Assembly: GCA_035716005.1 (NCBI GenBank)
Contig: DASTKG010000129.1
Span: 12,875-76,874, forward strand
Length of the DNA: 64,000 bases
Reading direction: 5' to 3'
Origin: SZUA-252 sp035716005
GTDB lineage: Bacteria > Eisenbacteria > RBG-16-71-46 > SZUA-252
Notes under the pieces: model-generated
The model's input: the letters and a program-made list of their open reading frames with translations, nothing else
What the model was told of the DNA's origin: nothing
The model's database searches: none
Part shown: positions 18,161 to 27,500 of the stretch, piece after piece
How positions within the stretch are numbered: the stretch's first letter is position 1
How the letters are laid out: each line of letters begins with the position of its first letter
Made by a program: the position numbers and the translations under genes

Positions 18161-19522
18161 ATGACTCCGCGCCATCCAGGACCGATCCTCGCGATCCTGC
18201 TCCTCGCCCTCGGCCTGGGCGCCCGGACAGCCGGCGCCCAGTACGCCAATCCGGGAATGCCCGGACCCGAAGGCTCCGCCCCCCCCGGCACCAGCCCCAC
18301 CCGGCCACGCTTCGCGGTCGACGCGGCGCTTCAGCCGGGGGAAGGCGCCGCGGAGGTCCGGATCGACTACCGCATGGGGCGGGACGAACTCCTCTTCGAG
18401 CGCTCGGGCGGGGGCTACCGGGCGGCCTACGAGGTGCGGGTCATCTTCTATAAGGCGAAGGGGGGCGATCAGGTTACCGGCGACACCTTCGAAAGGAGCC
18501 TTCGCGTCAAGAGCTACGCCGACACCCGGCTTCGGGGCGCCGACGTGATCGATCACGTCTCCCTGCGCGTCCCGCCCGGCAAGTACCGGGTGCAGGTGGT
18601 GATCACCGATCTCATCGCCGAACGAATGTCGGGGACGGAGATCCCGTTCGAGGTGCAGGAGGCGGCGCAAAGCCAGCTCTGGTTCAGCGATCTCTCGCTC
18701 GGAACCGTCGCGGACTCTTCCGGTTCCGGGGTCGACCTCCGGTCGCGATTCGTCCCCGTTCCGTCCAGACGATTCGGGCTCGATCTGGTTCAGATGGCCG
18801 TTCTCGGGGAGATCGTAGACGGCCGCGCCGCCCCGGCCGACAGCGCTCAAGAGAGCTATCGGATCGGCGTGCGGGTCACGAACGAACTCCAGGAACAAGT
18901 CTGGAAAGGAGATACGACGTTGGTCCGAGGCGGGCCGCGGACTCCTTTCCTTCTCCGCCCTCGGCTCCGGGGGCTCGAGGCCGGATCGTATCGGATCGCG
19001 CTCGAGATGCTTCAACCCTCCATCACGCTTCCCGGCAAGAAGAAGCCCGTGACGATCCGAAGGGAGCGAGCCTTCGACGTGGAGCAGACTTCCGAGAATC
19101 TCGCCTGGGACACGAGGACCTCCTTGGAGGTGCTCCGCTACATCGCGTCCGAGGACGAGAAGAACGAGATGGACCGACTCGATGGCCCCGATGCGCGAAA
19201 GGCGTTCTGGGAGTCGTTCTGGCGGCGGCGCGACCCGACGCCCGAGACGGATCGGAACGAGCAGCAGGAAGAGTTCTACCGGCGGGTCCAGTATGCGAAT
19301 CAACACTTCAGCGCCGGTATCGCCGGATGGCGCACCGACATGGGGCGGATCTACATACGGCTCGGCGCGCCGGACGAGGTCGTTCGGAATCCATTCAACT
19401 TCGATCGCCCGCCCGAGGAGATTTGGTACTACTACCAAAGCCAGCGTCGCTACGTCTTCATCGACCGCGACGGATTCGGTCGATTCGAGAAGGACGACAA
19501 GCTGAGCAGTGTCGAGGAATAG
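18161..19522 (+). CDS. GWxTD domain-containing exported protein
   Basis: Protein of 453 residues with signal peptide (AILLLALGLGARTAGA). The C-terminal quarter holds the GWxTD signature AGWRTDMGRIYIRLGAPDEV, followed by EEIWYYYQSQRRYVFIDRDG; this domain is common in Acidobacteriota and FCB bacteria but has no assigned biochemical function. The first half is predicted beta-rich and resembles the surface or periplasmic part of other GWxTD proteins. The ATG at 18161 lies 16 bp after the LVIVD gene, so the two probably form an operon. The reading frame extends upstream only as a shadow. Confidence 0.88.
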   Translation: MTPRHPGPILAILLLALGLGARTAGAQYANPGMPGPEGSAPPGTSPTRPRFAVDAALQPGEGAAEVRIDYRMGRDELLFERSGGGYRAAYEVRVIFYKAKGGDQVTGDTFERSLRVKSYADTRLRGADVIDHVSLRVPPGKYRVQVVITDLIAERMSGTEIPFEVQEAAQSQLWFSDLSLGTVADSSGSGVDLRSRFVPVPSRRFGLDLVQMAVLGEIVDGRAAPADSAQESYRIGVRVTNELQEQVWKGDTTLVRGGPRTPFLLRPRLRGLEAGSYRIALEMLQPSITLPGKKKPVTIRRERAFDVEQTSENLAWDTRTSLEVLRYIASEDEKNEMDRLDGPDARKAFWESFWRRRDPTPETDRNEQQEEFYRRVQYANQHFSAGIAGWRTDMGRIYIRLGAPDEVVRNPFNFDRPPEEIWYYYQSQRRYVFIDRDGFGRFEKDDKLSSVEE

Positions 19523-19548
19523 CCCTGCAAGTCGTTGATTTGCAATGA

Positions 19549-19568
19549 CTTGTGAATATATTCACAAG
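19549..19568. promoter_or_regulatory. Perfect 20-bp palindrome, CRP/FNR-family type operator
   Basis: CTTGTGAATATATTCACAAG is a perfect inverted repeat containing TGTGA-N6-TCACA, which is the consensus half-site pair of CRP. It ends 7 bp before the -35 of the promoter at 19576-19604, with its centre near -52. It is AT-rich in a GC-rich window, so chance is unlikely. A CRP/FNR-type regulator is the inference; other dyad-binding regulators are possible. Confidence 0.65.
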
Positions 19569-19575
19569 ATTCTGT

Positions 19576-19604
19576 TTGACACGCTCCGTGGGTTCACCTA
19601 CCGT
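19576..19604 (+). promoter_or_regulatory. Promoter of the outer-membrane barrel gene
   Basis: Perfect -35 TTGACA, a 17-bp spacer and TACCGT (19599-19604). Predicted start near 19611 leaves a leader of about 240 nt. Confidence 0.7.
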
Positions 19605-19610
19605 GCGGCC

Positions 19611-19850
19611 GAATTTGAAAGGGGCGGCACAGACCGGGGCGCAAGGCTTTGAAGGAGTTGTGCGCCACGGGTTTGTGTGAACAGCCAGAACGAAAATTCA
19701 ACGGAAAGGGGGTGGAGAGCGGAAGGTCCAACGAGCAGGAAATGCTCCATCGGATCTCCCCGGGTCTCCGTACGCCATCGCAGTTCAAGTGACCCGGGCG
19801 CTAGGACCCCGGATGGGCTGGGGTCCAACCAACCAAGGAGGTTAAATCAG
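19611..19850 (+). promoter_or_regulatory. Structured 240-nt 5' leader of the outer-membrane barrel gene
   Basis: The gap between the GWxTD gene and the barrel gene is 328 bp with no supported gene. Three inverted repeats can be drawn in the leader: GGCGCA/TGCGCC (19638-19666), CCCGGGTC/GACCCGGG (19759-19798) and GGACCCC/GGGGTCC (19804-19826). The last stops 8 bp before the AAGGAGG ribosome site, so folding could affect initiation. No known riboswitch consensus was recognised. Confidence 0.4.
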
Positions 19851-21191
19851 ATGTTTCAGCGCAAGCTGATTGCGGTTCTCAGCGTCGTCGCCCTTTTCGC
19901 CGTGACGGCGGGCACGGGCCATGCGTCGCTTTCCCGTGTTGAGAGTATGGGACTCGGCAGTCCGGTGCTCAGCCAGCTCACCGAAGACTACGTGAACATC
20001 TACGCGTTCCCGGCTTCGGTCGTTCGTCAGAACAATCTCGTGTTCGCCGAGTTCGGCAACAACCCTGGCGGCTCCGTGAATTCGGTGAATCCCCAGGATC
20101 AGAGCTTCACGCTCGTCAAGAACTTCCCGCGCATCGGCGTGATCTCGCTCCAGATGAAGCAGAGCGCCCAGAATCTCAATAGCGGCCCGGCCTCCTCGTC
20201 GAGCCAGCTGCAGAACAACGCGAACAACGAGTGGTTCGACCTGATCTGGGGCAAGGCATTCTCGAAGATGGACTTCGCGATCCGCCTCGACGTGACGAAC
20301 TCCTCGTTCGAAGAGACCGATGTGACCGGCGGCGTCACCACCACGTACAAGGCGAAGGGCATCGACTTCTCCTTCGATCCCTATCCGTTCGGCGGCGGCA
20401 ACTACTTCCCGGGCTCCATCGACGACAACGGCGTCGAATTGAATACCATGGGGATCACGCCGTCCCTTTCGCTGCACATGTCCAACGACAACCGCCTCGA
20501 CCTCGCGGCCACGTATCGTACCTATAGCCTCGACCGGTCGAACAACGCCACGCCGACGGCCCAGAAGTGGGAAGACGGCGGCAACGCGTCGTACGCCTTG
20601 AACGCCCGCTACTTCATGAACAAGAGCGATGCCAGCCAGTGGTACCTCGCCGGCTGGTACCGGACCGACGACCTCTCGTGGGAAGTCACGGGTTACGATC
20701 CGGCGGTCGTCACGGCCGACGAGACGTACAAGAGCTACGGGATCGGCATCTCCAACAACCTGAAGGTCAACGACAACAACCTCCTCGTCTGGGGTCTCTC
20801 GGTGTGGGAGGCGAAGCACGAGTACAGCCGCGGCGACAACCAGGGCGGCGCGTTCGACGTCAAGGAGTGGACCGACAAGACGACGATGCTCCCGGTCCTG
20901 TTCGCGGGCTTCGAGACGCAGGCCACGAGCTGGCTGAAGCTCCGCGTCGGCGGCAACAACTCGATCATGAGCTACGAGGAGGATGCCAGCGACTTCATCT
21001 CGCCGGCGAACTCGTACAATCAGAAGCAGGATTTCACCAGCTTCGATCTCACGCTCGGTGCCGGCATCCGGTTCAACAACCTCGATGTCGACATGACGAT
21101 GAACGAGGGCTTCCCGTTCTCCGGCGGCTACATCCTGTCGGGCGATCAGTCGACGCCGCTCACGCGCGTGTCGGCCACGTACCACTTCTAG
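19851..21191 (+). CDS. Outer-membrane beta-barrel protein
   Basis: Protein of 446 residues with a clean signal peptide (MFQRKLIAVLSVVALFAVTAGTGHA would be cleaved after HA). Alternating hydrophobic and polar residues and frequent aromatic girdle residues run to a C-terminal strand ending in Phe (ATYHF), the usual BAM recognition end. The start at 19851 is fixed by AAGGAGG nine bases upstream. Codon choice and the strong ribosome site suggest high expression. It stands alone between a promoter with a CRP-like site and a strong hairpin. I recognise no porin subfamily; passive diffusion or adhesion roles are both possible. Confidence 0.82.
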   Translation: MFQRKLIAVLSVVALFAVTAGTGHASLSRVESMGLGSPVLSQLTEDYVNIYAFPASVVRQNNLVFAEFGNNPGGSVNSVNPQDQSFTLVKNFPRIGVISLQMKQSAQNLNSGPASSSSQLQNNANNEWFDLIWGKAFSKMDFAIRLDVTNSSFEETDVTGGVTTTYKAKGIDFSFDPYPFGGGNYFPGSIDDNGVELNTMGITPSLSLHMSNDNRLDLAATYRTYSLDRSNNATPTAQKWEDGGNASYALNARYFMNKSDASQWYLAGWYRTDDLSWEVTGYDPAVVTADETYKSYGIGISNNLKVNDNNLLVWGLSVWEAKHEYSRGDNQGGAFDVKEWTDKTTMLPVLFAGFETQATSWLKLRVGGNNSIMSYEEDASDFISPANSYNQKQDFTSFDLTLGAGIRFNNLDVDMTMNEGFPFSGGYILSGDQSTPLTRVSATYHF

Positions 21192-21236
21192 AACCAGGCG
21201 AAAGACTCCCGGGGCCTTCGAGCCCCGACGAATCGA

Positions 21237-21266
21237 GGGCCGCTCGGCGAATCCGCCGGGCGGCCC
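21237..21266 (+). terminator. Hairpin terminator after the outer-membrane barrel gene
   Basis: A 13-bp stem (21237-21249 with 21254-21266, one G-U) and loop AATC, followed by TTCGCCGTTT. It closes the monocistronic barrel gene and sits just before the next promoter. Confidence 0.7.
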
Positions 21267-21291
21267 TTCGCCGTTTCGGGCGCAAATGCCC

Positions 21292-21320
21292 TTGACAGCC
21301 CCCTCCCGCGTTCATACCTT
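21292..21320 (+). promoter_or_regulatory. Promoter of the TonB-dependent receptor gene
   Basis: Perfect -35 TTGACA, a 17-bp spacer and TACCTT (21315-21320). It closely matches the promoter of the preceding barrel gene in layout. Confidence 0.7.
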
Positions 21321-21326
21321 GACCCT

Positions 21327-21566
21327 CAAAGGGGTGCAACTCGTTGCGGCGCAGGAGGACTCCCCCTCGCCGTTAAAACTCGTCATCAGCGTGAAGGAGG
21401 CCGATAGAGGGAAAGGGCCGGTTTTCGTGGATCCCAGCCGAAGGAGGGGCCCCGGGATGGGGCGACGGGCTAGACGGCGGAGGCCGCCGCGCGGCGAGAG
21501 CCGTGAAACCAGGGAAGGAGTGACCCTCGAATGGCGCTTCCACAGCAGTTGAGGGGAGGGCGAATA
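21327..21566 (+). promoter_or_regulatory. 240-nt leader of the TonB-dependent receptor gene, no gene seen
   Basis: Second gap of more than 300 bp. It has several purine-rich GAAGGAGG-like stretches and GC-rich inverted repeats (for example ACGGC/GCCGT flanking GGAGGCCGCC), but no open frame with a credible start and no recognised riboswitch. The true ribosome site GGGGAGGG lies just before the ATG at 21567. Confidence 0.4.
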
Positions 21567-24515
21567 ATGAATCGACCTCGGTCGCGGCGTTGGCTAGGCG
21601 TCGCCATGATGTCCATGGCGGTCGCCGTTTTTATTTCCGGCGTCGCCTGGGCGGGCACCACGGGCCAAATCTCCGGCACCGTCCGCGACGGCAAGACCGG
21701 AGACCCGCTCGCGATGGTGAGCATCTCGATCCCGGAGCTGAAGCGGGGCGCGGTCTCCGACGCGCAGGGAAACTTCTTCATCGTCAACCTTCCGGCGGGC
21801 AAGTACAGCGTCCGGGCCTCCCTCCTCGGCTTCGTGCCGCAGCTGCGGCAGGAGGTCCAGGTCTTCCCGGACTTCGTCACCAAGCTCGACTTCGCCATGG
21901 AATCGACCGTTTTGCAGAACGTGAAAGAGGTCGAGGTGAAGGCGGAGCGCCCGCTGATCCAGAAGGACGTCACCGGGACCACGAAGTTCCTCGGCGGCGA
22001 TGAAATCCGCAACCAGCCGCTCCGCGGCTATCAGGACGCGGTCGCCCAGCAGTCGGGCGTCGTGAACTTCAAGCTCAACATCGACAACGAGGCCAACAAC
22101 CAGAACACCCTGATCATCCGCGGCGGCCGCCCGAACGAGGTCGCGTACTTCGTCGACGGGTTCTCGCAGCAGGATCCCCTCACCGGCAATTCCACGACGC
22201 GCATCAACACCGACGCCATCGAGGAGGTGGTCGTCCAGGCCGGCGGGTTCAACGCCGAGTACGGACGCATCAACTCGGGCGTGGTGAACGTCGTGACGAA
22301 GGAAGGGACCGAGCAGTACTTCGGATCGGCGGAGGCGGTTTCCGACTTCCTCGGATTGGGCTCGGAAAGCCGCGACAACAACATCTACTCGTTCTCGATC
22401 GGGGGCCCCTGGGCGCCCAACTTCAAGAAGGGGAGCTTCTACTTCTCGGGCGAGCGCCAGTACAACAGCGACCGGAATCCCTCCTCCGTCACGGAGGACA
22501 TGGTCTACTCGCTGGAGCCGAACTCGATGTACGCCGACGGCATCCTGCCGGGCAACAGCAGCAGCGCCTGGTCCACCGTGGGCAAGCTGACGTACAAGCC
22601 CTCCCCGCTTCAGACCCTCAAGTTGGGCGGGACTTGGAACAAGGAAGACTGGCAGCAGTACGTGAACTCGTACCGCTTCAACCTGAATCACACGCCCCGC
22701 TACGAGGACAACAACCAGTCGATCTTCGCCACGTGGAATCACAGCCTGAACAGCTCGTCGTACTACGAGGTCAAGGGCAACTACTTCATGACGGAGCGGA
22801 AGCGCGGGGACGGCGTCTATTTCGACAATCTGAAGGGGTACGCCCGGCCGAGCGGGAATCCGGCCTACGATCCGAGCGAGGCGCTCTTCTGGTACGGCGC
22901 GAACGACCTCGACTCGAACGGCGACCCGGTCGGCGAGCACGTCTTCGACGACTACCTGCATCGGAAATCGTCGTACTTCGGCGTCGCGGTCAACTACGCG
23001 AATCAGACCTCGAAGGACTTCCAGCTGAAGGCGGGCGGCGACTACCAGAAGCACAAGCTCCGCTACTACGACCACTACTTCCCGGTGCAGCTCTACGACG
23101 CGAACGGGAATCCGGACAACATCCGGGACGTCGACCACTACGGATACGACGCGCTGGGGAACGAGCTCGACGAAGGGGACGACTTCACCGACTCGAACGG
23201 AAACGGCAGCTACGACGCCGGCGAGCCGTTCGACGACCGGAACGGCAACGGCATCTACGACAACCCGCTCGACAAGCCCAAGACCCCCACGGTCGCATCG
23301 CTCTACGTGCAGGGGAAGTACGAGCGGCTGGGCTTGGTCCTGAACGCGGGGCTCCGCTACGACTACCTCACGCCGTCGACGAAAGCCCTGAAGAGCGAGA
23401 CGACGCCGCTCGATCCGGACGGCGGCGGCGACGGACGGCTTCAGGAGACGGACCTCCAGGATTCGAAGGTCTACAACCGGCTCAGCCCGCGCCTCGGCGT
23501 CGGCTTCCCGGTGAGCGATCAGACGCTGGTCCACGTCAACTACGGGCAGTTCTTCCAGCAGCCGAACCTCCAGGATCTCTACGTCAGCTACGCCTTCCTG
23601 GAGCACAAGCTCCGCACCGGCGGCTACTTCGTGGGCTTCGGAAACCCGAACTTGAAGCCGGAGGAGACGACGGCCTACGAGCTGGGGATCAGCCACACCC
23701 CGACGGACCGGTCGCGGATCGAGGCGACGGCCTACTACAAGGACGTGAAGGATCTCGTCGAGATCACCAACATCCCCTCGTCGCCGAACGCGTTCTCGTC
23801 GTACCAGAACCGCGACTTCGCGACGATCAAGGGGTTCGACGTCGCCTACACGCTCCGCCGCGTCGGCCTCGTCTCCATGACCGCGAACTACAGCCTCTCG
23901 TGGGCGATGGGAACCGGCTCGGTCTCCCAGACGCAGCGGAACATCGCCTGGACCGCGAGCCAGCCGCCGAAGATGTCCCAGCCGCTCGCCTTCGACCAGC
24001 GGCACAAATTCGCCATGAACTTCGACTTCCGGTACGACAAGGGGCAGGGACCCACGTGGGGCGGCAAGAAGCTTCTCGAAAACGCGGGGCTCAACATCCT
24101 CCTGAACGCCGCCAGCGGCACGCCCTACACGCCGACCGACGTCTACAACGAGGTCACGCTGGCCGCGGTGGCCACGCAGCCGACCGGCCCTCTCAACAGC
24201 CGCTACGGCCCCTGGACCTTCCAGATCGACGCCAAGCTCAACAAGAGCATCCCGCTCGCGGGACAGAATCTGGAGATCTACGTCTGGGCGCTCAACATCT
24301 TCAATCGTGACAACGTGACGAACGTATACACGGGGACCGGGAGCGCCTCGACGACCAATTTCATCAACACACCGCAGGGGGAGGCCTTCTTGGCCCAGAA
24401 CGCGGGGACCTACGGCGAGGACGTCGCGAAGGAACGCTACCGTCTTGCGGAGACCGATCCGACGCTCCACTCGATTCCGCGGATGGTTCGCTTCGGCGCC
24501 CGGGTCAACTTCTGA
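21567..24515 (+). CDS. TonB-dependent outer-membrane receptor with carboxypeptidase-regulatory domain
   Basis: Receptor of 982 residues. After a signal peptide (about residues 8-29) comes a CarboxypepD_reg domain (about 31-112, GQISGTVRDGKTGDPLAMV). The plug domain (about 133-250) includes TLIIRGGRPNEVAYFVDGF and ends INSGVVNVVTKEG. The barrel ends RFGARVNF with a terminal Phe. An extracellular loop near residues 533-569 holds two Asp/Asn-rich Ca-binding-type loops (DSNGNGSYDAGEPF, DRNGNGIYDNP). The substrate is unknown; SusC-type glycan importers share the architecture but no SusD partner is present. The ATG at 21567 follows GGGGAGGG; an upstream in-frame ATG at 21531 is weaker. Confidence 0.93.
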   Translation: MNRPRSRRWLGVAMMSMAVAVFISGVAWAGTTGQISGTVRDGKTGDPLAMVSISIPELKRGAVSDAQGNFFIVNLPAGKYSVRASLLGFVPQLRQEVQVFPDFVTKLDFAMESTVLQNVKEVEVKAERPLIQKDVTGTTKFLGGDEIRNQPLRGYQDAVAQQSGVVNFKLNIDNEANNQNTLIIRGGRPNEVAYFVDGFSQQDPLTGNSTTRINTDAIEEVVVQAGGFNAEYGRINSGVVNVVTKEGTEQYFGSAEAVSDFLGLGSESRDNNIYSFSIGGPWAPNFKKGSFYFSGERQYNSDRNPSSVTEDMVYSLEPNSMYADGILPGNSSSAWSTVGKLTYKPSPLQTLKLGGTWNKEDWQQYVNSYRFNLNHTPRYEDNNQSIFATWNHSLNSSSYYEVKGNYFMTERKRGDGVYFDNLKGYARPSGNPAYDPSEALFWYGANDLDSNGDPVGEHVFDDYLHRKSSYFGVAVNYANQTSKDFQLKAGGDYQKHKLRYYDHYFPVQLYDANGNPDNIRDVDHYGYDALGNELDEGDDFTDSNGNGSYDAGEPFDDRNGNGIYDNPLDKPKTPTVASLYVQGKYERLGLVLNAGLRYDYLTPSTKALKSETTPLDPDGGGDGRLQETDLQDSKVYNRLSPRLGVGFPVSDQTLVHVNYGQFFQQPNLQDLYVSYAFLEHKLRTGGYFVGFGNPNLKPEETTAYELGISHTPTDRSRIEATAYYKDVKDLVEITNIPSSPNAFSSYQNRDFATIKGFDVAYTLRRVGLVSMTANYSLSWAMGTGSVSQTQRNIAWTASQPPKMSQPLAFDQRHKFAMNFDFRYDKGQGPTWGGKKLLENAGLNILLNAASGTPYTPTDVYNEVTLAAVATQPTGPLNSRYGPWTFQIDAKLNKSIPLAGQNLEIYVWALNIFNRDNVTNVYTGTGSASTTNFINTPQGEAFLAQNAGTYGEDVAKERYRLAETDPTLHSIPRMVRFGARVNF

Positions 24516-24549
24516 CGACTGAACTCGTAGGCTAAGGAGGGCCGAAAGG

Positions 24550-27500
24550 ATGCAATCCATGACGTGGCGGGGAAGGTGGGTGGGCGTGGCCGTGCTCGCG
24601 ATCGCGCTCGCCGCTCCCGATGCGATCGCGGCGCCGCGGAGCGGCTACGCGCACAGAGCGCGCATGCCCAAACGGGCGGCCGCCCTGATCGACAACACGA
24701 CTCATATGGACGTGAACAACATCGACATGTTCGTGACGAATCACGGCTCCATCGCGTACGACCTCACGACCGGCAATTCCGGCCTCATCTACCCGAAGGG
24801 CGGCACGCGCACCGCTGTCTACGCGGCCGGGCTCTGGGTGGGGGCCAAGGTGGGCGGCGAGACGCGCGTGGCGGTCGGGGAATACGATCAGGAATTCACG
24901 CCGGGCCCCATGGTCGGCGGGACCTACCAGGCCGACAATCCCGGCTTCAAGAACTTCCGCATCGTCCGAGGCGAGACGATGAGCCCGGCGGACACCGCCC
25001 TCTACTTCGCGCAAGGGGGGCCGCGGGACGGTTTCGGAAACCCGCTCCTTCTCGGTGACGCCACGCTCTGGAGCGTCTTCAACGACGCCGATCCGGGCGT
25101 CCACGCGAACGGCGCCGGAAGCACGGCGCCGCTCGGGCTGGAGGTCCAGCAAACGGTCTTCGCCTTCAACCGCTCGGGCGCTCTCGGGAACACCATCTTC
25201 GTGAAATGGAAATTCATCAACAAGGGCGGGAACACGCTCGACAGCACCTACTGCTCGGTCTGGTCCGATCCCGATCTCGGCGGGTTCACCGACGACCTGG
25301 TCGGGTGCGACACGACGCTCAGCCTCGGGTACTGCTACAACGCGACCAACTCGGACGGACAGTACGGAGGCAGCCCGCCGGCCGTGGGCTTCGACTTCCT
25401 GCAGGGGCCGATCGTTCCCAACGGCGCCGTGAACGACACGCTGGGGATGGCGTCGTTCAACAAATACATCAACGGCACCGACCCCGCCTCGCAGGACGAG
25501 ACCTACAACTTCATGCAGGGTCTCCAGCGGGACGGCTCGCCTCTCCACGTCAACGACGATCCGCTTCAGCCCGTCACGACCTTCCAGGTCCCGGGCGATC
25601 CGGTCACCGGGAGCGGGTGGCTCGACTCGAACCCGAACGACCGGCGCCTGATGCTCTCCGCGGGGCCCTTCACGATGCTGCCGGGCGACTCGCAGGAGGT
25701 CGTGGCGGCCATCATCATCGGCCAGGGTTCCGATCGACTCTCGTCGATCACGCAGCTGAAGCAGGCGGACGCCCTGGCCCAGGAGGTCTTCGATCTCGGC
25801 TTCGACATCTGCCCGCCGCCGCCCTCTCCGACGGTCTACGCGCAGCCGCTGGAGCGGGGCGTCCGGCTGGTTTGGGGCTCGGAACCGACCGGATTCCAGT
25901 GCTCCCGGCCGCAGCTGAATCAGGACTACGGGTTCGAAGGGTTCCGCGTCTGGCAGATGTCCTCGAACGATCCGAACTCCGATCCGACCGTGATCGCCAC
26001 GTACGACGAAGTGAACGGCGTCACGAACCTCTACTCGGACGAATTGGGGCCGACGGGGAACTTCGAGCGAAAATTGAAGGTGGTCGGCACCGACTCGGGG
26101 CTGTCGTTCCAGCTCGACATCACGGACGACGCGATCCTGGGCGGCCAGCTGGTGAACAACAAGGACTACTTCTACGCCGTCACCGCGTACTCGTACGACC
26201 GCAACAAGACCGACCCGTACGTCGCCGGGGGCGGCTCGGTGGGGATCGTCACGGACGTTCTCGAGAGCGCGCGGAACGTGATCACGATCGCCCCGAAGAC
26301 CAGCAGCGCGGTCTTCACCACCCCCACGACGGCCGTCAGCACCGGACCGCTCAACATCGACGGCTTCGTCGACGTGAACCAGCTGGTTCAGAACGACATC
26401 ACCGGCGACACGTATCGTGTGACCTTCGACGACCAGGAGCGCTGGTCCCTCCTGAACGTCACCACCAACACGTCCATCTTCCCGGAGCCGTTCACCGACA
26501 CGAACGGCAACACCACCTGGGATGACGCGGAGCCCTTCGTCGACCAGAACAACAACGGCGCCTACGATGTCGGCGAGCCCTTCACGGACACGAACGGGAA
26601 CACCCTCTACGACCCCGCCGAGCCGTTCGTCGACATTTCCGGCAACGGCAAGTGGGACGACGTCCAGCCCAACGTGAGCGGCGGGTTCGACAACCCCGTC
26701 TCGCAGGGCGTGATGGTCCGTCCGACCGCGCCGCGCGGCGTCGTGACCTTCGGCGAGTTGGCCCCCGACAGTTCGCTCCTGCCGATGGACGCGGGCGAGC
26801 TGGACGCCACGGGCACCTGGCACTTCCTCAACCGGGGCGATCCGAGCGTCTACAACTTCCTCTACCCGGACAACCACGACTACGAGATCCGCTTCCTTCC
26901 CGACACGACCCAGTACTGCTGGCTCTGGGGAAGCGGCGAAGTCTCGTTCGTGGCGACCTTCAAGGTGCCGTTCCAGGTTTGGGACCTGGGCCTCAACAGC
27001 CTGAGCGACCCCTCCGACGACGTGCAGCTCTCGGTGATGGCGCGCGATCGGAACCTGGGCGGGCTGCCGGACGGGCGGTGGAACTGGGTCGACCGACTTT
27101 ACATCCGGAAGATTCCCTACGCCGACGTCGACTGGGACACGACGGGGGGGGCGCCGAATCCGCTCACGAAGTCGACCGACTACGTGCCGGACGGCACGGA
27201 TCAGGTCGTCGGCGGATGGCAGCCCGAGCTCGACGACACCCTCTACACGCTCGAGTGGCCCCAGGCGACGACCGTGCGCATCATCAACCAGCGATTCAGC
27301 AGCGCGGACGCGTACGAGTTCACGACGGTGAAGGTCGGGGCGACACCCGGAGACGTGGTGGGCCGGGACGTGAACAAGATCCTCGCCGTGCCGAATCCCT
27401 ACTACGGGCACTCGAAGTACGAGCTGACGCAATTCGACCGGGTCATGAAGTTCACGAACATCCCGGCGTCGCACAAGGTCACGATCCGGATCTTCAATCT

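Noticed and set aside
19611..19680. Possible c-di-GMP-I (GEMM) riboswitch in the barrel leader
   Set aside because: GGGGCGCAAGGC resembles the conserved GGGACGCAAAGCC, but the GCAAACC strand and the closing GUUACC-type element are missing.
21286..21552. 88-codon frame between the barrel and receptor genes
   Set aside because: It spans the promoter at 21292-21320, is Arg/Pro-rich and has no ribosome site or recognised motif.
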